A stretch of 64,000 bases of DNA from Acanthaster planci (taxonomy: Eukaryota > Echinodermata > Asteroidea > Valvatida > Acanthasteridae), in NCBI RefSeq assembly GCF_001949145.1, contig NW_019091441.1:144956-208955 (forward strand), in the 5' to 3' direction. Position 1 is the first letter of the stretch, and the number at the start of each line of letters is the position of its first letter. Both the position numbers and the translations under genes were made by a program. Below are positions 49,703 through 59,282 of this stretch, in pieces. Under the pieces are notes generated by a model, which saw only the letters and a program-made list of their open reading frames with translations, ran no database searches and was not told the origin of the DNA.

Positions 49703-49915
49703 GTACCCTGGAACTTGATGCGCAAGAGAAAGAGGAGGAAATTGCAATAAAGGAAGAAGTAGAGAAGATGCCATCTGGTCTGGGTAAGGAGATCTTGAAG
49801 GCTGAACTGACCAAGACCAAGCCAGATAACCTAGATCCACGGAGCGCATCCAGGACACCATCAGCAAAGAAGGAACCACCTATCCACACAAGATATGCAT
49901 CATCAGTGAATGCAG
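49703..49915 (+). CDS. ABLIM: abLIM exon: charged helix and DPRSASRTPS block
   Basis: A 213-nt exon, phase 1 on both sides, with acceptor TTTTTCATATCAG ending at 49702 and donor GTGGGT at 49916. It encodes an acidic, probably helical stretch (AQEKEEEIAIKEEVEK), then LGKEILKAELTKTKPDNLD and PRSASRTPSAKKEPP, ending TRYASSVNAG. LDPRSASRTPSA.KEP...RYxSxVNA is a hallmark of the abLIM/UNC-115 linker. Confidence 0.94.
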
Positions 49916-50611
49916 GTGGGTAGTTGAGTAATGGCACTTTTGTATTAGGTGTAATGAATCAAAACTCAAGACTTAAGAGATAAGGCAATTAAGGTACCGA
50001 AGAGGCCTGTATTTCTCTCTTACTGTTCAAGAATTTTTCTGAAAAACACGAAGCCTTGGTTTTATCAACCCTATTCTGTTTGTAACAGATTCTGTTTGAA
50101 TGGGAATACATGCACAGAAAGTTTGTTGCAAATTATTAAGAAGTTAAGGAATCACCATTAGCAATTTCAAGGATTTGAAGCATAATCTTCATCTTCCTTA
50201 ACTGCTCATTAACATTTCAGAAGGCAGCTTCAACTTGATCATCAGCAATATTGAATTTGGATGTCGTATAATCCGTCATATGACTCTAGCATGCAACTTG
50301 ATTGGATGGCTTACTTTTATTACATTTCACTGGCACACTCATGATTAAATTATCTTTCTGGTTCATGTTAAAGAGCATCCCTGGATAAAAAGCATGAGTG
50401 AATGGCAAGACCTATTTGGTAGCAATTCTGTAGTTCTGAAAAATGCACAGTCATGCATTACCAGATGAAAATGCAATTTGTCCTTCACAAATTGGGCATT
50501 AGCCAAATATTGACAAGGTATTTTGCTGCACTGAGTACCTATACAGACCTGTTTGAAATGCTGATTGAATATCATTCAACTTCCACTCTATTCCATGTTG
50601 TGTGTCTACAG
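49916..50611 (+). other. Intron between linker exons, nothing recognised
   Basis: Ordinary AT-rich intron with no repeat or additional exon that I could support. Confidence 0.4.
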
Positions 50612-50665
50612 CACCACTTCGCTTGCGAGAGCGAAGCAGACACTCGCCTGAAGACTTATTCCGAG
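50612..50665 (+). CDS. ABLIM: abLIM exon: basic Arg/Ser segment
   Basis: A 54-nt exon with acceptor GTGTGTCTACAG ending at 50611 and donor GTGACT at 50666. Phase 1 on both sides. It encodes APLRLRERSRHSPEDLFR, a short basic segment with an S-P site. It sits in frame between confident exons and may be a regulated cassette. No independent homology is visible, so the call rests on splice sites and phase. Confidence 0.72.
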
Positions 50666-52551
50666 GTGACTGGGTCATGTGCATTGTATTCATCAGGCAT
50701 GATATGAAGACACCTTATTTAACATTGCATTGTACCATATAGTTGTTGCTGCACGCATTCATGAGATGGACTAACTGGATCATGTTGGTACAAATGATTG
50801 GCGGGACATCATGACAGGCTACAGAATGGGGATTCTCTTTTAGTAATTTTGAGCAGTGACCATTTACGAATCACTGGTTAATTTGGCGTAGTACCCAGGA
50901 TTGATTTGTGCACAGGTTACATGGGAAAATCAACCTGTGACTGACAAATGGTTATTGCTTGACCCTACCCCAACACTGAACACAATCAGGTGCATGGACC
51001 CAAATTAGTGAGAAAAAATGCAGAGCACAACATATGTGCTACTCCAAACTTGAACAGTGATTCACTGATTCACACACACATGAAGCTGCTCACTCAGCAG
51101 AAAAGTACTACTGAACCCATTTCATTGCTAAGATATTTGACTGTTTTCTTCAGCTTGGAGCTAGTCCCTAGGAATGCATGTGGCATAACTTCTCAAATGG
51201 AAACCCAAACACTTGTATGCTGTGCAGATTGAAGTTCCATAAATTTGGTTGCCCAATATTTCCAGGCTGTTTTCACTGAACTATCAGCATGCAGCTCTAT
51301 TTTAAACAGGCCTTAATCTCAGTGGAATGTTCTCCATCTTTTCTCCATGTTGCAGATGCTGGCAAAATCATGCCATTGGTCATTATTTTTCTTTGGTCAA
51401 ATAATGCATTTGATTCCTGAAAATGCACAAATGAAGTCTTTAATTTGTGTTTTATTTAAAAAAGTAAATTGTTTGCTAGGGTTTGTAAACATGGTTCTTT
51501 ATCAATGCATGTTGGGAGGTAGTTGCATGCACTAACAATGACAATTATTTTTTAACTTGGGGGTAATGGTCTTTTTGTTCATGTGCATTTTCTTATAAAT
51601 TGAGCGGGGCCATTACAGGGAGGTTCAAACAAGTCAGTATATTGGTGACTTGTGTTTCTTTTTGAAGTGATCATAAACTTCATCACAGACACACATATAT
51701 GATTGTTAAAAAAGAACTCATTCTTATATTTAGGGGACTTGGGTCTGCACTGTCTCCAATCTTGCCATTTCAGTAACCTGTCCTTGATGTGCCACATTAG
51801 TTTCAACATTGTTAAAGCCTGATGCTTTCGGTTTAGTTGTTGACTAAAATTTCTATCCAGTAGTAAGCAGTCCTTTCATTGCATTCACTTGATGTAAACA
51901 TTGGCTTGAGCAGTATGATGTTCACAATTGTTGTCTTTTCTGTGATTAAAGTGTTGTGCCAACCAAACAAAGTGACCTTGACCTTGTCGGCCATCTAGAA
52001 ACTCATCAGTTATCATCATTTATGTAAAACTGATAACTGGAGAGAAGATGTTTATTTATTCCACTTTTCCCTCAACAACAGTGCTTTATCAGTAAGATAA
52101 CAACCATCAGCATCTGAACACCAGTTGCAATTTATTCATCTTGAACTAAATTTCTTGAACTAAACTAGATATTCATGTGATGATCTAATAAACTTTGTTT
52201 TGCTTTGGTTTGGGTTAACACAGTGTAACTCAATAATGCATGATACCTTTTAACACAGACTGTGTATCTTACATGTTCATTGATGATTGGAATTGATGTA
52301 CATGTATTGACATATGCGATGGGTCTCAACTGCCATCTTAATGTATGCTTTTGATTTAAAACATGAATGTGACAAGTTAACTCGTTCTTAAGCTGGCCAG
52401 TAATTGGTTAACTTGATAAATGCAGGAACATTGTTTACGTTGGAGTCAATTTTTAAGTCCTGTTTATGGTTTTGCTGCAACTCAATGGTTCCAGTGAAAC
52501 GTCATAGCCTCATCAGTAAATGTTGAAAATTAATTGGCTGTAGCTGAAGGC

Positions 52552-53122
52552 CAGTTCACACATTCTCAAATTATTACCACGAGTATCACGATCCATCCCA
52601 ACCAAAAGTTCTTAATAGCATCGAGAGAAATTAACCCAATTCATTGTTTGTAAGAATAACTTAGGAATAAAACAAGAATAATCAAGAATTAGGTTTGAAT
52701 TGGAAGCCTAAATTGCAATTTGTGCAGAATAAAAACAAATTTTAGCAATTTTGTTCGGAGTAATATATTAATAACTCCAGGATTATGCCACAAGTTATTC
52801 TAAAATTCATACAATTTTGACACATTTGTAACAATTTTGCTGATTCTTGACTGTTTGACATCAAGATTAACTCTATCAGACATGTAAGAATACCTTAAGA
52901 ATATCCAGAATTAGATATTATTACAAGAAGAATACAATTAAATGGTAACTTGTTCCTGAATCACCCTGACAATATAACACATGTCCAAAATTATCAGGGT
53001 ATTTCACACTTTTGAACCATCTTTCACCCAACTACCAGAATCAGCCAAGAATCACTCCCCAGTTTCCTCAGGAATCACTATTTGTAGCAATCCAGCTTAA
53101 AAATCAGGAATGTGTGAACTGC
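52552..53122. mobile_element. 571-bp hAT-like element with AGAAT subterminal repeats
   Basis: The ends CAGTTCACACATTC and GAATGTGTGAACTG are perfect 14-bp inverted repeats. Flanks CTGAAGGC (52544-52551) and CTGTAGGC (53123-53130) match at 7 of 8, a likely target duplication if the right end is taken one base out. The interior has many AAGAAT/AGAATTA motifs. No coding content. Confidence 0.75.
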
Positions 53123-54024
53123 CTGTAGGCTTGGGTTTCTCCTGTGTCCTGTACCACTAAAAGGGTTGGACCCTCCCTTGCCAGTTGCCTTTGAAGGATT
53201 TAATGTGATCAGAGCAGGGGAAATTAACAGGCAAGTGTACTGGAATAGATATCTACTGTTGGTGTGTGATGATGTGTCACTGAGGATTTCGGTTGGTAGA
53301 TAAACTGTAGTTGTGATGTCATTTAATTGTTTGTTTTAACAGTGGTCATTCATGGAGGTTTACAAGGGTAGTAATTCATGGGATTACTGTATATGCAAAT
53401 TACTGGTGGAGAAGAGACGATTAGAGAACCCGATAATTCTTAGCTTGCGTTATCTCAAACCTGGGTCAAAATAACTGAACGCTGTGGAAATTACCAACAT
53501 GCTCAAGAACTTATTGTTTGCGCCGGTGAAAGTTTTTGAATCTTCTGATATTGATGATACAGTTTGGTTGTTTGAATTATTGTACGCTTTTATCAGGTCG
53601 TGGTAGAATTTTTTTTTTAAATGTCAATTGAAAACCAGTTTAGCCATTCCTACTAGCCAAGTGCGGTCATTTCGATAAAGCACCTGCTCACTGGTAAACT
53701 TGGTCCTGGTGTGACCTCAAATTTAGACTCCCATGAAATCTGGTCCCTTTTCCCTTATAAGCTGTATTGGTTGAGTGGTCACAGTCTTCACTGGTGTTTA
53801 CATTGTACTACCAATGAGTTCACATTTTGAGAGCCCCAAATTCACTCTATAGTGGCTTATCACATTCCTTGCCACCCACATGCACATGCTACCAGTAATC
53901 TCCATATCAGGGGATTGTTTATGACTACTCATGGGATGAGGCACATACCTTAATATGACTTGAGGGGTGTTTGTTGAACAAAATCGTTGGAAATTTTTAA
54001 GTCTTTAACTTGTTTTGACTTTCT

Positions 54025-54100
54025 GATTTAAAAGATATTTATAAATGGGAATAATGTGCTTGGCTGGTCTTAATCATCATGTAAGACCAGCTTAGGAGAA
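54025..54100. repeat. GGCTGGTCT foldback repeat, copy 3
   Basis: TATTTATAAATGGGAATAAT...GGCTGGTCTTAA followed by GTAAGACCAGC. Related to 26410-26500 and to a half copy at about 35790-35850. Confidence 0.55.
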
Positions 54101-55775
54101 TGGACGCTGATAATGGCCCAAGCTGCAGATCATTATGCCCTTATTCCTATGTGATTCAACACTTCATGATTTATTAAAATTAACTGAAAATAACTACTTT
54201 ATCCTTGAGCAGATAGATGCCTTATTAGGTTCGTACATTCCTAGTGAGTATTCACTGCTACAGAGATCACATATCATCATAGCTTTTCACCCATGCTTTT
54301 TTGCAGACTTGAGATTATTTGTATACCTTGTTATAAAGCCATGCTTTTCTAAATGTGCAATGTGATAACTACCACAGTCTAATCATAATGTGCATTTGCC
54401 TCACATGCCTTTTCCATAATTGTATTTGTTAGCTTCAGTGAAGTAGTTGCACACTTCTTGCTATGGCTGATAGTGGTTCTTTGTGAATCATGTCATGTGT
54501 CAAGTGTTTGTGGAAAAGTTACTATTAGATATTTGCCTAATTTGATGTTTCTTTCGGCTGTTTAAAGTGACCTTGATCCATGGATACAAGTAGGTTTTAC
54601 TTTTGATTTTTAGGTTTATCTGAAAGTCCTTGGGACATTATCATATTTGGCAAATTTTCATAGGGCAGTTGCATTTTACTTATAGTTGCAAGTTTGAAAA
54701 CGTACATACGTGTGTGTTTAATGATGATACGTTTTGTGTGTAATACTTCTCTGAACACAACAGTATATGTAGTCACTGCCTTTTTTTATACTTCAACATT
54801 TGTAGCTTGGCCGTTCAAGTTTATTGGGTAATTTCAAGATAACACATTTAGACTATATAGCTTAAGAATTTTACCAAATTGTCCGCAATAACTAGACTTG
54901 TTTTTGTCTGTGCATGCTACTTGAGGTTTTGTTTCTGAATAATGAACTAACTCAGGTCAGTAGACTGATAGAGGTCTCATTCCTGAATCAGGGATCTGAT
55001 CTTTGCTTGCATGGATGATGTGAACAAGTCAGCAGTGCATCATAGTTTGTCAGACCTATTTCGGGATAGTGGAGGAGGCAAAAATGGGCCATGGCTTCTA
55101 AAGAGGCAGATGAGAGGGCAATTTGTTTTGACTGTTTTATTTCCCGTCTTCCTCAGAGTGTGTATAAATCCCTAAATTAAGCCCCACTTCCCAAAGAGGT
55201 CTGAAAGGTGATATAAAATCTCCTGTCTCCCTGTGATATATTGCTTTATGTGTTATGACAGGCTTTAGAAAAGCTTTTCAACTTGTATACATGATATGTA
55301 AGCATGTGAGGTTTTTTCGCAAGCTCTCGGACAAGCACTGAGCATACAGTGCTTATTAATATACGTTGGGTAAGGGCAAAACCTGTTACATATAAATGAT
55401 ATGTATCCTGAACTTCTGCTTTCATCAGTATCTCCAATAATCAATTTAAAATTGAATTCATTCAGTGTATTTGGCAGTTTCCAAGGCATGACTTTATGAA
55501 TTAGAATCCCCTGAGTACATAACCAAGTCTGCACCATAGAAACCTATAGACAAATCTGAGAAGACACCATTCCTGGGGGCTGTTACACTAACGCATGGGT
55601 TTAAACTTGTGTGCTTGCATACATTTTGGCAAGTCATAAAACCCTATTGGTCTAAAAGAAATGTAATGCTTGTACCACATGCTTGTGACAGGATGGTCCA
55701 CAGTTATGCCTTCTGATTCTTGTCACTGGATTTTGGGTGTGTGTGGAATAACACATTGTATCTTTTTTTGAACAG

Positions 55776-55828
55776 TTGATGGAGCAAGGAGTGCTACTTT
55801 GCCTGCAAACATGCGAAACATGAGTTTG
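55776..55828 (+). CDS. ABLIM: abLIM exon: short linker segment
   Basis: A 53-nt exon, phase in 1 and phase out 0, with acceptor TTTTTTTGAACAG ending at 55775 and donor GTAGGT at 55829. It encodes DGARSATLPANMRNMSL. Because it changes phase from 1 to 0, it must be used together with the next exon (0 to 1) or both skipped. The vertebrate abLIM linker has a comparable Ser/Leu/Pro-rich stretch (SSSLPAYG) here. Confidence 0.75.
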
Positions 55829-56526
55829 GTAGGTACAGTCATGTCGAGTTACATGTATGACAGTAATATAGCAGTTTGCTTTGTATTTGTTTTTATTCTG
55901 AATTTCTGTACTTTGAATTCCTTCAAACTTGTTCTCAGGTTTGAAGTATCGGGTTAAAGAACTTCTTTTCTACCCAAATAATGAGACCTGAGTGTCTTTT
56001 CAATGATTGGCAGTTTAAATGTGATTCGTCAGTGCAGTGCAGTTTACTTGATATTTATCACATCAAGGCTGTCTAAAATACAGTGGAGACAAACAGGAAT
56101 CTTAACTGAAAAAATGAAAAAAAGTTGTATCTGTTTTAAAACAATTTGGAAGAGTTTTTGATTGACAGTGTAAACTGTGTGTTGCAGTGTGTTGTATTTT
56201 GTTAAGAGTTGGGATATCATTAAACTCTAAAGGAATAATTTGAACTAGAAAGTCAAGGTTTTTCTCCTAGTGTTTGCATTTTTGTCTGTAATCAGTGTCA
56301 TAGTGTTGAATAAAGGGCACAAGGCAAAAAAGGTTGATATTAAAGAAAAACAGACATAGAAACAAGTACAAGAATAAGCAGAAACCAATACTGAATGTCC
56401 AGCTGCAACGATGCATAATGATCCATGAATAACATAAAATGAAAAGTATAATGTCAGTTGGATTTTTCCTGTTTCCAGTATAATCGCTGATAACTTGGCT
56501 GTTTTTTTCTGTGTTTATTGCTGTAG
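55829..56526 (+). other. Intron in the linker region, nothing recognised
   Basis: A short minus-strand ORF with a hydrophobic run lies here but has no homology and is not supported. Confidence 0.4.
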
Positions 56527-56599
56527 AGTGAAGCTTACAGGAAAGCAAGTTCCCTTCCCCCAGACTCAAGAAGTGGTCCACCAAGTTGGTTCAATGATG
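56527..56599 (+). CDS. ABLIM: abLIM exon: ASSLPPDSRSGPP linker segment
   Basis: A 73-nt exon, phase in 0 and phase out 1, with acceptor TTTATTGCTGTAG ending at 56526 and donor GTAAGA at 56600. It encodes SEAYRKASSLPPDSRSGPPS and ends WFND. The RKxSSLPP motif resembles the basophilic kinase-type sites in vertebrate abLIM linkers (KTRSLPDR). Its intron downstream holds the helicase-bearing inverted-repeat element. Confidence 0.82.
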
Positions 56600-56816
56600 G
56601 TAAGAAGTGTCTTCACATTGACGGCTGTGTAAATTGTATCAGTTTCTCTCTTGACATCATAATTACTTACTTTATTAAGGAATACTGTTCATGTGAAGAC
56701 CATCGATTTTCTTGTAAATTTTGATTCCAACGCAAAGCATTTATTTCTGACAAAAATTTCAATCATCTTTTCCATTAATGATTTTTGTGCAAAATGCCTT
56801 TGTCAAGGTTTATAGT

Positions 56817-56992
56817 TGAGTGTGTTGAGTCACAAATCCCAAGACTTCAAGTTTAAATCGAAGTCATAAGCTGTTCAAGTGAATTGTGACTAAAGCATTT
56901 GTTATCATTGTTCATCATGTTGCCAGTGAGTTGGCACATGAAAGGACTTACGACTTGTGAAAACACTTACTGTAGACTCAATTACAACACTG
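56817..56992. mobile_element. Decayed hAT-like element with AAGTC/GACTT motifs
   Basis: The right end GACTCAATTACAACACTG matches the inverted end of the element at 22173. The left end GAGTGTGTTGAGTCAC is a poor match. In between are CAAGTT, GAAGTCAT, GACTTCAAG and GACTTGTG motifs. Confidence 0.5.
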
Positions 56993-57345
56993 GTCTGTGT
57001 CTGTAGTTTTTAGCAGTCAATTATCAGGGCAGCTGTTTTCCAAAGACAGCAGAACCCAGCTTGTACTGAACTAACTTTGAACTCAGCTTTGCACATGCAA
57101 AGTGAGTGATTCAACGCTATTCAGTAATACCATGTTCCTACATGGTTTTTTCCTTTCAAGTGTGTGAAACTTGGCCTCCCAGTTAGCCATCATAAATATG
57201 TTACTGCTCCCTGTGCCCTCAGGGAGTATTTGCTCAGTCAATGATGATCATGCCAAAACCTGAGACCAAAAAACCAAAGAGAGCACTCTTATCTCTAAAA
57301 CCTTTTGTAATGGAAAGTAAAATGTACATTCTGGGGTGGCCACAC

Positions 57346-58314
57346 CGGTGATAGCCTTGGTCAAAGCATTCGGCGCAGCGCAGCGCAGTGCAGTGCGCAC
57401 CTGCTGCTCGAAATCAAGGCAAAGAGCGACCTCACATGGTCTAAGAGATATGCAAATTAGCTGAAGCAGGACGAACGCCTTGGTGCAACCGTCTGCAGAA
57501 GCTTATGTTTTTCTTTACTTTTGCACTAGATTTCTAGCGCACTACCTCGTATGCAAATATGAATAGATGAAGGCATGTGAAGAATGCACAGTGACCACTC
57601 GCAGCTAAGTATACAAAACTATACATATGCATCAACGTGAACTGGCATGCATGATAACCATGTAAAATTAATGGTGGACCAGCTTCTGAGACGACTGTAG
57701 CACAATGAGTTGTCTTGCTGCTTGAATTCCGCTGCAGATAAATTAATGTTGGGTGACTTTTGTGCCGAGCAGTGGCAGGCCTTAGAATACTTTCTGCCGG
57801 GTCGCAACGTTTTCATGAACTTGCCAACAGGCTACAGGAAATCTGTTATTTTTCAGGCTACACCTTCCTGCTCAGAGCTCCTCAGACCAAATACAAAGCC
57901 CATAGCACTAGTCATTTGAAAAACATCAATCACAATCAGTTAGGCAAAGCAAAGGTGAGCTCGATCTCCAATTACTCTGATCAGCTGGCAAAATAGATAT
58001 TGTTGACTTGTCATGTACATGTATAGCCACGTGTGCATTCAGTTAACCTTTCACCTTACGACCAACTTGAATTATGCAGTTACTATGTAGCAATGAACCA
58101 ATCCATGAGCGTATTTAAAACATCGGCTCTTGTCATTAGCATAATGAGCACCGTCCAATACAGCCTCTGCGGACAGTTGCACCAAGGTGTTCGTTCTGGT
58201 TCAGCTAATTTGCATATTTCTTAGACTGCATGAGGTTGCTCTTTGCCTTGATTTCGAGCGGCAGGTGGCACTGCGCTGCGACAAATGACGAACGCCTTGA
58301 CCAAGGTTACACTG
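57346..58314. mobile_element. 969-bp long-inverted-repeat element carrying a RecQ-like helicase start
   Basis: The outer 140-150 bp on each side are inverted copies (about 57346-57490 and 58170-58314), sharing CCTTGGTCAA near the end, GCAGCGCAGTG, GCTCGAAATCAAGGCAAAGA and ATATGCAAATTAGCTGAA. End sequences are CGGTGATAGCC and, inverted, CAGTGTAACC. No target duplication was found. The inside codes on the + strand for the beginning of a RecQ-type helicase. The element looks like an internally deleted copy of a larger transposon. Confidence 0.8.
57671..57990 (+). pseudogene. RecQ-like helicase N-terminal fragment
   Basis: From an ATG at 57671 the frame reads MVDQLLRRL, a stop at 57698, then continues to 57919: FCAEQWQALEYFLPG (RecQ motif 0 with its Gln), VFMNLPTGYRKSVIFQA (Walker A, where the usual GxGKS is GYRKS) and CSELLRPNTKPIALVI. 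A frame slip then gives LKNINHNQLGKAK, like the SPLxSLxxDQ region (motif Ia). The helicase motifs after that are missing. The Gly-to-Arg change in Walker A, the stop and the frame slip make this fragment inactive. Confidence 0.75.
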
Positions 58315-58427
58315 TAGGTGATGGTATTGTAAGCCTGTGTAGTTAGTTTCATGGAATAAAAGGTTAAGATTGTAGTACAATTTTATTAACACCATAATGG
58401 AACAGTGTTTCATTGCTATGGCAACAG

Positions 58428-58690
58428 GTTTATCAGATGGTTACCAGAGCCCAGGAGGTTACCTCAGCCCCCCTGGGTATTTAAGTCCTGTCAGCGGGGG
58501 GTACCGGACTCCATCAGGCTTCCAAAGCCCCAACGGCTACGCGAGTGATGCAGACTTCTCACGGATGGGTTCCTCTGAAGATGAGCTACGGATGTTGAGG
58601 ATCACTAGAGGGCGGTCTCTGCCGAGCGTTGTTCAGCAAAAGGTAAAAGGAGCAGGCATTGCAGGGAAAGAGAACCGTAAAGGGGCCCAA
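58428..58690 (+). CDS. ABLIM: abLIM exon: GYxSP repeats and RGRSLPSVVQQK, two possible donors
   Basis: The acceptor (TATGGCAACAG) ends at 58427. Phase in 1, phase out 0 with either donor: GTAAAA at 58643 or GTAAGT at 58691. The short form ends RGRSLPSVVQQK and joins directly to IYP of the headpiece, matching the vertebrate block NSLPCVLEQKIYPYE. The long form adds 16 residues (KGAGIAGKENRKGAQ and one before it), and its donor is the stronger match to consensus. The first half holds five near-repeats of the form (Y/F)x(S/T)P separated by Gly-rich spacers (YQSP, YLSP, YLSP, YRTP, FQSP), then ASDADFSRMGSSEDELR. Confidence 0.9.
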
Positions 58691-59210
58691 GTAAGTTGAC
58701 CCTCATAGCACCAGAATGATGCATTATGGGATAGCACTGCTGCATGGATCATAAATTCCGAGGATTGGTCATCTTGGAGTATATGATGGAAATTGAATTA
58801 CAGAGGTCTGCAATAGGGATTTCATTAGGTCTGACAGAATTGCAGATGAAGTTACAAGACTTTTTTAGTCCGTCTTTTGAACTGGCTTAATTTAATCCTC
58901 TAAGGATTCAGAATTAAATTTCTCTGGAACAGTGCCAACAGAACAGTTCACAGACAGAGACATTGAAATCAGAACTACACATACATTTTTCAAAGTCATC
59001 ACGTAAACTTAGCAGCATTTGTATTGAGTCCGAATGTAGAAATCAGAGTGTTTTTTATTGGCTGTAGTTATGCATGCATTGAATCATTCCGCCAATCAGA
59101 TATCTGATTGAAGCCAGCTCTCTCCATCTTCTTCTCACTAACATGATTGCTCTTTCATTTTGATACTAACTGCATTTCCTTCTTCACTGACTTGCACTGC
59201 TCGGTAACAG

Positions 59211-59282
59211 ATGAAAAACTCAAAGGAAAAAATAACACCATCCACTAAAGAGAAAGGCAAATCTATGTCCAACATACCTGTG
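59211..59282 (+). CDS. ABLIM: abLIM exon: Lys/Ser-rich insert before the headpiece
   Basis: A 72-nt exon, phase 0 on both sides, with acceptor TGCTCGGTAACAG ending at 59210 and donor GTGAGT at 59283. It encodes MKNSKEKITPSTKEKGKSMS and ends NIPV. It would sit between QQK and IYP, where vertebrate proteins run straight through, so it is probably an optional cassette. It is very rich in Lys and Ser and lacks hydrophobic residues. Confidence 0.7.

Noticed and set aside
56267-56584. 105-aa minus-strand ORF with a hydrophobic Phe/Leu-rich run
   Set aside because: Overlaps an abLIM exon on the other strand, and the hydrophobic part is just A/T-rich intron.
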